A DNA stretch of 64,000 bases, taken from the NCBI GenBank assembly GCA_963514095.1, contig OY741265.1, forward strand, positions 26,012,090-26,076,089. The letters are read 5' to 3'. The DNA comes from Eutrigla gurnardus. Taxonomy: Eukaryota > Chordata > Actinopteri > Perciformes > Triglidae. This document shows, piece after piece, positions 23,721 to 55,900 of the stretch. Numbering within the stretch: position 1 is the stretch's first letter; every line of letters begins with the position of its first letter. Below the pieces are notes generated by a model. That model made no database searches and was not told the origin of the DNA. It saw only the letters and a program-made list of their open reading frames with translations. The position numbers were made by a program, and so were the translations under genes.

Positions 23721-24284
23721 TCGCTGAATTATTCACCTGTAGCTCAATGCTTCCCTCTAGTGGAGGAAGGCGGTAGTGATGCTCCGTGAGTAACAGTGGA
23801 ACAAGAAATTAGATTTAAAATACATGTGAAGAAGAAGATGATTAGCTCATGGCCTTCTCTAGCTCTGATCCATGGTACATGAGGATTCATACACATACCG
23901 GGCAGTTGGTGGTTCAATAGTTGCCCAAGGATACTTCAGCATTTCGAACGACTCCCTCTACCTCCGAGTCACAGCCCCCCCTGTTGTTGGAAGGATGTCA
24001 CTATTATTGGTTGAAAATGGTTGGTATTGGCCGATACTGGACTTTGATATAACATTATGAACAAAATTGTTTTTTTGGCATATATTGTTAAATAGGTACA
24101 CAATATAACAGGGATGTGCTCTAAAAGTTGAAAAAAGAAAAGTGAGACAGACATTTATATTTCAGCTTGTAAACTGTAAAAGTTAAACACTTGATTGAAA
24201 TACTGTTTCCTTCCGCTGCTGTAAAGTCAGCAAAAACATACAAGTTGAGTCCCTCAAATGACACATCACAATGGTAGTTTTTTC
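23721..24284. other. Intergenic sequence just past the setd5 3' end
   Basis: No gene or clear repeat seen. Confidence 0.4.
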
Positions 24285-24308
24285 AAAATACATTACCATC
24301 ATGATTAT

Positions 24309-24314
24309 TTTATT
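24309..24314 (-). promoter_or_regulatory. Candidate poly(A) signal for setd5
   Basis: AATAAA on the - strand (TTTATT on +), about 2 kb after the stop codon. Other AATAAA copies occur in the AT-rich UTR, so this choice is uncertain. Confidence 0.3.
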
Positions 24315-25528
24315 ATCAAAATGCATTACATCTCTTGCTTCTTAAACCTTTTTGCAGGGGAACAATTGAAATAGTTACTACTATGATCCATGTAAAAATA
24401 AAACAAACCAACAGAACGGTCTTTACAAAACAAAAAGAGAATGTGGCGTCTGGTCTTTGTTTTTTTGTATTTTTTAGAGGAACCCAGGAAAAAAGCCAAT
24501 GATTAGCTTCCAACCATCCGACACTCAGACCCTAAAAACAAATATCATGCGGTAAATTCAGTGTACTATATTTTCTCCATACAAGTCTATAATCACATTT
24601 CTTTCTATACAAGTACACATTATTATACATATTGTCCTGGTGCGTCTTTTAGGCTCTTTCTTTCATTTTAAGGTGCTGGTTAATTTTGGGTTTTTTTCCT
24701 TTTTCTTTTTTCAATCTATCAAACATTCATATAACATGAGTATTCTTGTGTGTGTTGGTGGACTGGGGGGAGGAGGGGTGTAGTGGTGGGTGGGGTCCAG
24801 TCACGTGACCGGGCCCTCGGTCCTTGAAGTCTTCCACACAGACGCAGATGATTTTTTTCCCCACATCCGGTCAAAAATAAAAAGTCTGAGGGAGGAGAGG
24901 GCGTGTCCCGCTACCGCCCAGTTGTCAGCTTAACGTCGACTTGAGGTCCCGCGGCGGCGGTCAGGAGAACCGTCTCTTTCTTACAAGTCAGTTTGTGAGA
25001 TTAAAAGCCAAAAATACAAATGCAGCATTCTGTGGAAAAGGGAAGCAGCTCTCATGAAAACATAGCAGCTTTTTTCTTTTAACCGATAAACAATCCAAAC
25101 ACTCCCTCAGAGATCCCGTCCCTAGTTCTCCTCTGTGTCACACGGAATGCAAGGTCAGAAAAACATACATATATTTATATATTTAAAGAAATTCTGCAGG
25201 ATAAAAAGACATGTTGGATTATGCCCCTCTTCTTTTGTTCCTGCATCCCATCACTATAATATGTGAATTTGGAGGGAAATGAAACTGAATTCATGTTGAT
25301 AGAATGACGAGATGAATGCAGCCATACGTGGGGAACATAACTGGATTTCAAATTTATTGGAAAACAAAAAACAAGAATGCAGCACCATGAATCATAAGAC
25401 CTGTATGTCTCAAGTACAAGATCAGAGGTCTACAGCGAAGTAGTCCGAATGTGAAATCAAAAACAGTCCAGTGGGGATGAGAGAACAGAAGAGAACCGAA
25501 ACGAAACAGAATATTGGAACCTACGGAG

Positions 25529-25590
25529 AACCGAGAGAGAGAGAGAGAGGGGGAGAGAGAGAGAGATAGAGATAGATAGAGAGAGGGCTG
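25529..25590. repeat. (GA)n/(GATA)n microsatellite in the setd5 3'UTR
   Basis: Interrupted GA runs with GATA units; transcribed as a pyrimidine tract in the setd5 mRNA. Confidence 0.9.
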
Positions 25591-26314
25591 TTTTCATGTT
25601 TGGTGAGAGAACACGGAATCACATGGAATGATCGTATCGGGGAGAACCCGTCCTCCCCGCCTCTCTAATGCATCTTTAGAACGGATGATTAACATGTCGT
25701 CTTGGTTTGCATCATTCCCCCACTTTCCAAATCAAACACGTATTTACTGCAGCACAGACTCGGCCACTCGCCAAATCAAAAAAGTAACGTCGACAATAAA
25801 AATAAAACAACTCTTGCTTTCGGTTACGTATGCATCTCAGCATTTAACCAACCTGGGTACCATAGCGACAGGTACGGCTTTTTTTAGAACTTTGTACAGA
25901 CATTTGTGTGGAAGTTTTGACTTTCCGACATTATAGAGCCTGTTTGCACAGTCCGGCACATGAGGAAACACTGGGGACAATTTCAAGTTACATATGATTT
26001 TCTTTTTTCTGAATGTGTCGTCCAAATTGCTTTTTTCCACTCATTCCGTAATGATGTCCAAAGTCAATGATTAGCTTTGTGCAGAATGTGGTCATTTGTT
26101 TTTCTTTTTCTGTAAATAAAGAAAGAAAAGACAGAAAATAAGAAAAGGAGAAATCCGTAAAGAAGTCCTTGCTCCTCTTTAGGTCTGTACATTTCCCCTC
26201 CCCAAACTCCCTGAGCCCCAGTCCACCGCAGCTTTAGGGGTTGAGGAGGTACGCAGCTTCACACACACTCACACACACACTCATACACACACACACACAC
26301 ACTTGAACAAGGTC

Positions 26315-46747
<20,433 letters not shown>

Positions 46748-46943
46748 GACGTCCAGCACAGCGACGCGTGGGAGGGGGGGAAGAGGGGGAGGAAGGGGAG
46801 GAGGGGGAGGGGAGGGACAGGATGGGATGGGGGGGAGGAGGAGAGGTGAGGAGAGGAATCACAGGGTCCCAAATTCAGCAGCAGACCACTCCGGAGGTGG
46901 GGCGCCGCCGAGCCGTAGCCCACGGCACACAGTCATGGGGGAC
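46748..46943 (-). other. setd5: setd5 5'UTR part of the start-codon exon
   Basis: Acceptor ctctctcctcag at 46944 begins an exon that runs into the ATG at 46747. The UTR carries a long C-rich tract in the mRNA (G-rich on +, about 46768-46856) and a 25-codon upstream ORF. Confidence 0.65.
46859..46936 (-). CDS. Upstream ORF in setd5 5'UTR (25 aa)
   Basis: ATG at 46936 just inside the exon, 25 codons, TGA at 46861-46859, well before the main ATG. It starts MTVCRGLRLGG and resembles no family. If translated it would be expected to dampen setd5 translation. Confidence 0.35.
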   Translation of the reverse strand: MTVCRGLRLGGAPPPEWSAAEFGTL

Positions 46944-48553
46944 CTGAGGAGAGAGAGCAGCAACACACACAGAGACCATCAATTATCAGCTCACACACAG
47001 CCCGGCCACGGTTACTAACAGACTGCCTGCTACATGACTCAGTGTGCCATATGAAATAATGTAAAAAAACCTGCACGTTTCTGCCCATGGTGCGACTGAT
47101 AGATTTTGGATTGATGCCAGCTGACAGCTGATATCCTGTGTAATATACATCATCTTAATTTACATTTAACATATTATATTAAGTGAATGATTGATTAAAT
47201 CATGAAGAAATAATAGACAAACTTACACAAAACAATACAAACAGTCATTGTACCATGACAAACCAAGAGCAACCCAAATAGAAGGCTGTTTCATCTCTGC
47301 TACTCATTTGTTTCATGGAGGTCCATGTATTTGTCATACATAGACCACAGCCTTTAAATGTAATATGAAAAGATTAATGAAATACATAAAGTAATAGAAC
47401 TGCATTTCATTTCATGTCTTATGGAAGAATCTTCACCACTTGACAACAGACCATTTTCATGGCAGCGACTCATCACAGCAGGAAAAGCACAGGTGCAATT
47501 AATAACTCAGTAACCCAGTAAAACATTCAAACTGGGACGTAAAGATTAACTGATACAAATCAGAAAATCAATACAACAGTTAGATACGGCTACATTGATA
47601 CAAAACTCTGAATCCAACAAACATTTTGAGGCGGACTGCTCAAAAATCATTACGTCCGTCATAAACCGATACGGTCTTGTTTGGGTGTGTACGAGGGGAG
47701 ACCCGGCCCCGCCTCTCCGCTGCATACCATGAGAGGAGACGGGAGTGGTCATACATATAAGCAGGTGCTCACTAGTAAGGAGATAACAAAATAGCCAACA
47801 AGCTACGAAGAGTCACAAAAACGTATGGGATCAAAATGTGTCAGGTGATTGTTTTATATGCAGGAGGCTGAGCTACATTCAACAACAGTACACAAAAGTG
47901 TAAGCTACCTCTTTGGGCTTGCTGGCTAGTAATAATAATAATTTGCTAGTGCTAATAAATGAACATCGCTAGTTTAGACTGCCGCTGCTAGAATCTCTTC
48001 TGGGTCCTAGTGTCCCACTGCTGCACTAATAATATACCACTCAACACAGTCTATGGGGCTGATCACACAGAGGTGTCGCTAGAAATGTGTTGCAATGCCC
48101 ACAAAACCATTGTTTTCCTATGGTAGGGCATGATTGGTGCACGCTCCTCTCCTGATTCAGGGCCACTGAATTGGGACACAGCTTAAGTATGTGAGACAGA
48201 GAGAGAAGTTAACATCAACTGCAGCTTAAGTGCCAGTGGCGTGGCTAAATAATGGAGCTAACAGCGTAACATTATGATGCCTTAGCTCTAAAAATGAGTA
48301 TTGTAAGAAGGTAAATTATAACATTACCAAGATATGTACACAAGTAATCTTCTAAAACTGAGCTACTTAAAGTTGATGTTATCATTGCAATATAAATCAT
48401 AAGGTAGGACCTCCCTTCCTGTTGCTGTCAGACTGCACCCAGGAGACCGGTTGTTGCCCTAGTCCTTTGCTGCTGAAATATTGTTAATTTTGCGACTGTT
48501 GGACTAATCATGAAATTTAACATTAACATTTAATTCAAAATATAATCATTTGG

Positions 48554-48720
48554 GGCACCCTGGTAGCTCCCCATGTACTACGGCTGAGTCCTTACTGCAG
48601 TGGCACAAGTTTGAATCCAGCCTACGGCCCCTTGCTGCATATTAGACGTTCAGCAATCGTATCGGCAGCAGAACACGGGATAGGGGCATGTCTGGTATGT
48701 GGGCAAAAAGGCACTTTTAT
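48554..48720 (+). mobile_element. tRNA-derived SINE fragment
   Basis: GGCACCCTGGTAGCTCCCC then CTGAGTCCTTACTGCAGTGG and a box-B-like GTTTGAATCC; this head is typical of a common teleost tRNA-derived SINE. The expected TAGAGCG box-A part seems deleted, so the copy is defective. Confidence 0.65.
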
Positions 48721-51700
48721 TTTAATTAAATGAAACGTAACAAAAAATGGAAAGCACTGTGTGATATATATAAACCGGTCACAACAACGGTCTCAGCTGA
48801 GCGGTGACATGAGAAACAATCCTTACACGCCTAATGAAGGACCAAATTTGCTGACTCATGTTGACAATGAAGGCTTTTATGTGAGAAGCAGTGGGGGTTT
48901 GAATATGATTATGTCTAAAATGATAACTCAATATTGACATGGTGGGATAGGTGCATCTCTCATCCATACAGACGCGCCCAGCATTGAGGAGAGGGTGGGG
49001 AGGACATTCAAAGAGCAGAAAAACAACCAGGGGTTTTACAGCTCTGCTTGGGTCGAGCCTCCCTTTAGGATGCACTAATAAAGGGAACCAGCAGGAGGTG
49101 CCTTCCTACCAGACGCCTGGAGGGGTGAGTCATCCAACATGAGGCCCAGCCCTCTTGTCATGTGACCACACTCTGCTGAAACACTGACCCACACTCTTGT
49201 GCTCTCTCTCTTCCTCCCTATGCTCTCCGCCTCCTCGCTTGCCCAGTCAGACGCACAACCCACGGCTACAGAAAGAGGAACGAGGCCCTCCTGGGCTCGG
49301 TTCACACGCTGGATATGGCTTCCAGCAAGGTCATCCCCCGGGCAAACACAAAATACTTTACCAAACTGATCGGATTCACCACTACACATTTCCCCCCAAA
49401 AAAGCCAGGACAAAAAAATAATAACCCTAACATTTACACGCTGATTTACTAGGCGCGGGCCACAGCAACAGGATGTGTGACATTTCTGTTGTAGTCCCCT
49501 GGCTACGGCGACTGCTGCCCTCGCTATCCGGCACCAGGGCGACCACAGCAAGGCTGGGGACTTCCAATAATGTCAAGGTCAGTTCAACCGTGCTCACTGT
49601 CGAACAGAGAATGTCAACTGCGTCCAGCTGGATACACACACTGGTAGCTGGCAACAAGAAATGTCAGCTAGAGCAGACCATTCGGTTACTACTAACAACG
49701 GCCTTGATGAGAACGACTGAGACATACAGGTGAACGGCGGATATTGGTAAGAGGAAATACTCAGTACTCTGCATCAAAGTGGCCATGAAGGGCTGACGCA
49801 AGTTTGTAATATACTTGGACATGATGGCGTGTAGTGGATCCCACGGGGCCCTAACCAGAGCCCTAAAAACAAAGGAAAAACGACTCTTTAGAATCGCTGG
49901 CCCACAAGAACAGCCACCTCACTTCTACCTAACTCACAAAGGGAGTCACTATTTGGGCCTCTTCCAAAAGGACCAGACGGTGAACTAGAGAGGTAAATTC
50001 CATACGAAGAAGGAAAGCCTTTCTGTTCCTCGCTCCCTCCTCCTCCTCCGCCTCCCTCCCCCAGCACCTCCCTCCCTTGCTTGTTCGTTCCTCTGGTCAT
50101 GAATACCGGGCTCAAATTACCAGCAGGCCCAACAAAGTCTTTTCACTTCCACTAGAACAGAGGCCATTTTGGAGACTAGTCCAAGGGGGAGGGCCATACA
50201 CACAAAATGAACAGCAAAGAAGACCCTTTCTCTTTTATCTCTCACGTAACTCTCTCCCCTCTCTACTTCTTCTTCTTCTTTTAAAAACAAACTAGCATTC
50301 CGACATGTTTAGTACTGGCTGACGTGCACTCTACCGTCCTAAAATAAACTCTCACTGTACAATTCATATAGAGAGTGACAAACAAATCCAACCATGAGAG
50401 CATAACCACAGCAGTGCACCACACAAAATGTCACACCTCTTCTGAGCAGACCTCAGCACAGCAAGTTTTGTACACATTAAATAACATGCTTAAAGACCAG
50501 AAATAGACACATCATTCAAATGTAGATACAGTACCCATAGAAAGTGTAGAACACCCAATGGAATTAACATTACATGTGATTCAGTTAACATTGAATCACA
50601 GTGGTATAACATGAAAACACATTTCTACATATTAAAAAAAAAATAATAATAAAAATGATAACCATGGCCAAATAATTGAGATTCAAGATATTATTCCGAT
50701 TATCAAATATAATAATAATTAATAACATAATAATGTTTAAATTTTCAGTTCTTTATCATGACAGCGAGCTTGACAGAATGTTTTTATCGCAATCTGTGAT
50801 TAAGTCACCCTCCCTGCGCTTTTCAGCACATTGTTGAAATAGCCACGCCGGCCGCGCACACTTTATGTGCATAGCCACCAGCTCAGCTGTTGCCAATTTG
50901 GGGCAATCCCTCTATTATAGACATGTCCTCAATTTAGCATTTTGCAACTTTAACCTGTCGAGTAACTTCAGTTCGCTCATTAGTCAGATATTATACCACT
51001 ACCATTTTCATCATGCTTAATGGCCTTGAACACTCACTCTTGCAATTGAGCTGACCACCAAACACAATGGGAGCATGAACATGAAGATTCACAATTAGCT
51101 TTCAGCGCAGTTCTGTCACCAAAGGGAAATGCTACCTAAAACTAGGTAGCGTGATTGACAACGGCGGCTTGTCACACAGTAACTTCCATCACTGTACTTA
51201 CTGGACATTAACATAAATACTTAACCTTTTGTCTACACAATCCAACAGTCACTTTAAACCGAACAGTTCAACACTTTGGAGAATTACCTTTACCCACTTC
51301 CTTGCCAAGAGTGAGATAGCAAGATGTTATCTACTCTCATATCCATCTGTTAAAAATAAAGTTACAGCCAGCAACTGGTTAGCTTGGCTGAGGGCTGGGC
51401 GATGTGATCATATATGCTGTGCAACTGTAGAAATGTGCCCGTTGGCACAGGTAACACCACTTCCACCACGGTAGCAATTCTCATGATCTCGCAAATATGG
51501 CTTCACAAGGTCACATGATTTGGGCAGACGAGGACGAGAGTGTAGTTGTAAATACAGAGCAGGAGGAGGCATACCAACCAACTCAACCAAATGAACAAAT
51601 CCTGCAGGATGTTTTTATTTTGGTACACACTAAAGTACAATTGTGTGTCATTTCCTAACTGCACTGACAGGCTAGTATTTATCTTCTTTCCTATCCATCT

Positions 51701-53822
51701 CTAAGCTATCTGTACAATAAAACATAAATGCCGAAAAACGTATCCTAACAAGAAAACTGGGGCAACAGTTAGCCTGTCTCTGTTCCTTTAAATCTACGTT
51801 TTTACATTTGTACCCTACTGCAGAGAAGAAACATCACTACAGGCTGAAAAATGCAGGTACCAGGTCACATGTTTAGTGTTTCCGATGGAAATAGAGTTGA
51901 CATTCAATCATGCCGCCAAGTTTCATTGTAGAACTATTACACAGGGGATGATTGAACATTAATAATAATAATGGTGTCAAACAGGGAGGTAGTGTTGTTG
52001 TGTGTTGACCAAGTAAGTAAAAGGAGAGATAATATTAAAAACTGCACAGACTATTCAAAGTCTAAATTCTGAGTGCATTTCCACTCCCGCTGCTCCCAGG
52101 GAAACAATCAATATATGCTATGTTTGGAAATGGGAACAGGACACTCCTATACAATATAAACGCTATAACACAAATGGTCCAACATCAGGTAACATTACAG
52201 GCGTATCACACCCTTTTTAATAAAGCCGTAGCAGCCTTTCTGGGCATTCTGCCGTAATCACGGAAAGGAGAGACAAAATATGCCGCGAATGCACCGTTTA
52301 TAAGGAACTTTACTTTGCGGCGTAACACCGCGTAACAAAGCATCCCGGCCTTGTGGAATCAGAGAGGCCATGACGTATAACACAATAGCACCGTCATTTT
52401 TATGAGTTGTATTCAGATTGACAAATTTCACAAAATTCTGCGTTTAACAATTGATTTCATTTTCATTGTCAAATTCGGCAAGTCCGTCCGCGTTTTCCGT
52501 ATCACGGAAATCATAGGGCTACAAAGACGACAGTGTGGAAAAAAGGAATGATACTCTCGCAACGAATAGGCAGCACAAAAGGGGCTTTATAAACTGCTGC
52601 AATGGTGATGTTGGCCAAGGAATGCTTTGGCCAATTAATCGACACAGGACATTTAAGTGTTGCACGGTATACCGATACCAGAAAAGTATCATCAAACCCT
52701 GACGTTAAGAACGATACCCCATTTTATTTGTACCGATGATTTAAGTATGTCATTACGATGAGTTACGTGGATGTGCAACAGTGGAGCATTGATGTGTGGA
52801 GCAGTGCTCTGCTAGAGGACTGAATGGATCCACAAGAGGACGGTTTTAACTTTGCAGCAGTCAAAACAAACTACACGGATTAAGCTAGCTCTCACTAGAA
52901 GGAAGGAGTCAACAAATTAAGTTGAAAAGATAATTAAAGCAGGACACCAACCGCTCGCCAGCTGCACAGTCCAGCTCTGAGCTGGTGTCTGTATCAGCAA
53001 AATTCCATTATAAAACAAGGAACAGACAACACAGCTCTAATTAAGACCTGTTACGAAATGTTCAGATAAAATTAGACTCGCCATCTTTTCTGAATCTGGC
53101 CAAGCATCGCCTGTAATCCAGCAAACCCATAATCCACTAAAAAGCATGTGTTCAAATATTATTTTACTGTGTTTCTCAGTAACGTGATTGAACAGAAAGT
53201 AAAAGCAGCCCAACGATGAGCGTGACATTCTCTTCACAAACACAACACAGAGCTTTCTACAGTTTATGTGGTGTCTTCATCATTATAGCAGCTTTCTCTC
53301 ATCAAATTCTTACAGAACTTCATCTCAATCTATCATTTTTTGTGATTTTCGAAGCCTCTCTCCCTGTTGTAGTACCTCTCTCCACCTGAATGGTAACCTC
53401 CCAACAAGTTTTATTAAAAGGATGTTTAATGTGAGAGAAATCAAGTCATGTTGAAAGGTTCTATGAATTAAACGTAAGAGTTTCTTTCATTCTAAATTTG
53501 GACACCTTTTGAGACTTTTTTTTTTAATATAAACTGCAGGCAAATATCGGTTATTGGTCTCCGAGAATAATAATAGGTATCGGCCCTGAAAAAGCCACAT
53601 TGGTCGACCCCTAATAAAGAGGATTTTTACCCACAATTGTTTTCTCTTGAATATATAATGCAACACCAGCAGCTCTTTGTCCAGAATACAAGACAGGCAG
53701 ACCCTGAGGAAACGCAATCATGAAATCGCACACTTAAGGATCCTCCTTACCCGGGGAATATGCCCAAATATTAAATGTTTGTTGGATTGGGAATCACAAC
53801 AAAAGCAACGGAAGCTCCATGG

Positions 53823-53919
53823 GGAGGGAGAGAGAGAGAGAGAGTGGGGAGTTAATATTGAATATATATATATCTATATAGATATAGATATAGATATAGA
53901 TATAGAGAGAGAGAGAGAT
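53823..53919. repeat. Compound (GA)(AT)(GATA) microsatellite
   Basis: GA run, a unique spacer, ATATATAT, then TAGATA units and a final GA run. Confidence 0.93.
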
Positions 53920-55295
53920 TAAACACATATGAACAGGACTAATTATTTCATTAAATAGATATAGATATTATGTTTAATAAAAAGCGATCCACCTAAATGT
54001 GTGCGATGTAGGTTTTAAACCAGCCATGTATTTGATTGGTTGGTTGGGATGGTGTCAATCAATGCCCAACACGGGAAAGCGGATTATGCACAATGTCGTT
54101 TCCACTTCTAATGCTAGTAACCATCCACCATAATAACCATCCATGTACAACTTGGGTTTGAACAGCATGTCCATACTCACACAGTGTCCACCTGTGCCTT
54201 GCAAAACCTCCACAACACATCCAGTCCAGTGAGATTACACCAGCCCCCTCAGTCTGCCCCCGCACACATGCTTGCTGTAGGAAGGATATGAATATATCTG
54301 CCATTCCTCGGCACTGCGCAGGTCGAGCTGCACTCTGAGCTACAGCAGGAGGAAATTGAAGATGAAAAACAAGCAAATCAATAGAGCCTGCCTATAAGAC
54401 AAACGGGATATGTGGCCAGGAAGAAAGTAAGGCTCATCGTAGATCTTATTTCACACTCACCCAAACACATTTACAATATCACAAATAGGGAAACCCACAC
54501 ACACAAGGATATGATACCAGAGACTCAAACATGGATCATATAATTAACATTTAGCCACTCGCTATCAGCCTGCTTCATTTGTCCCAAATAAAAACATACA
54601 ACTGGATGACAAGATTGTAGTGCGACGATATGAAAAGGTGAACTTTAGTACCGGTATTTATCACAACTCCATCACGTCTCGCAAGTGACTTGAAAATCAA
54701 TCTGTTTTAAAAATACAGGAAGGATCATATAAGTAAGAACAGACAGTTTGTTTTTCACCAAATGTGATCTTTACTAATGAATAAATAAATAGATGTGTCC
54801 TATCTGTGATTCAATAAAAATGTCTGTTTCTTCAAATGTAAAGTGATTCCAGTATTTTGTAGCGACATTCTTCCTTTGATGGAGGTAATATCTGGATTCT
54901 CCATTATTTTGGCCAGGATGATGAACCATGTCTACTCCCTACCCGGCTCATAAACAGCCTGTCATATCCCTTGATGATAGAGTGTGGGTTAGGTTGAAAA
55001 AATCCGATCATTTAACAGGTGCATGTGTACAACTGTAGTTGCAACAATGAACAATATCAGAACACCATTGTGTGTAAACTGTGCAGGAAAACAATCCCGA
55101 CTAAGACCGGGAATATAACTTATTATTAGCACCATAGCTGTTTCCACCCTATGAGTACGCAACATGTCGTCTGTCCCAATCTACATCTGCTACGCTTCGG
55201 CAAACAACTCAAATTCAACATTTCTCCTGGTAATTATTAATAATAATATAATATTGATATATATTAATAATAATCAATATACTGTATTTAAACTA

Positions 55296-55900
55296 GGGCT
55301 GAAACGATTACTTGAGTTACTCGAGTAACTCGATTACGAAAAATGCTTAAGGCAAAAACTCTGCCTGGAAGCTTCGTTAAATTCCTAGCTCAGCGTTATG
55401 CGGCTGCTCAGCAGGGATCATTGGTCCACAAGGACCGTTTCTGAGGAAGCCAGGACTCCAGAGTTTAGGGGGCACATGCGACCAAAATCAGTGAAGTGCG
55501 GCTAAATATGTTCCTTGGTCGCACCGGCGCTCCAACATTCAGCTGGTCTGTTTATGTGTGTACCGTAATGTTTTTTTAACCACAGCATACAGAGATGAAT
55601 CACCACGGTCTGAGCCAATTAGAGGTCGAGTAGGGGCGGGCCGAGGTCTCTGATTGGCTCTGACCCCAGTCTCTTCTTCTGTGAATGTTTGTGAGGAAAA
55701 GTAATTGGGCAGACTTGAGCGTCAAAAATGACATTTTTCCGTACAGAAAGTTGCTGTGCCGTTACTGTCTCCCCTCCCGTAAGATACCGTCCAAGCTGGT
55801 GTCGTAAACCGGACGTTTGATCCGGTCTCAGGTTCGCCGCGGGTGGCCGACATTCTGCAGTACGGAACAGCACTCTATTCATTTACGTATTAATTACTTG
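55296..55900 (+). repeat. Fragment of hAT-type repeat
   Basis: CTAGGGCTGAAACGATTACT with alternating CGAGTAACTCGATTACGAAA is a well-known start of teleost hAT-derived repeats. No matching right end was found; the right limit is a guess. Confidence 0.45.

Larger units (their letters stand above)
24285..26314 (-). other. setd5: Putative setd5 3'UTR
   Basis: About 2 kb after the TAG, AT-rich, with a (GA)n tract at 25529-25590 and CA-rich sequence at 26263-26302. A 3'UTR near 2 kb is in line with what I recall for SETD5. The far end is placed at the first good AATAAA and is a guess. Confidence 0.45.

Noticed and set aside
49075..49551. 158-aa - strand ORF in the 5'UTR intron
   Set aside because: No splice-site support or recognisable domain; compositionally like random GC-rich sequence.
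49760..49866. Possible extra 5' exon of setd5 (acceptor tttgtttttag at 49867, ORF with MSKYITNLRQPF)
   Set aside because: The acceptor is good but no convincing donor follows and the peptide matches nothing I know; left out as a feature, though junction reads could revive it.
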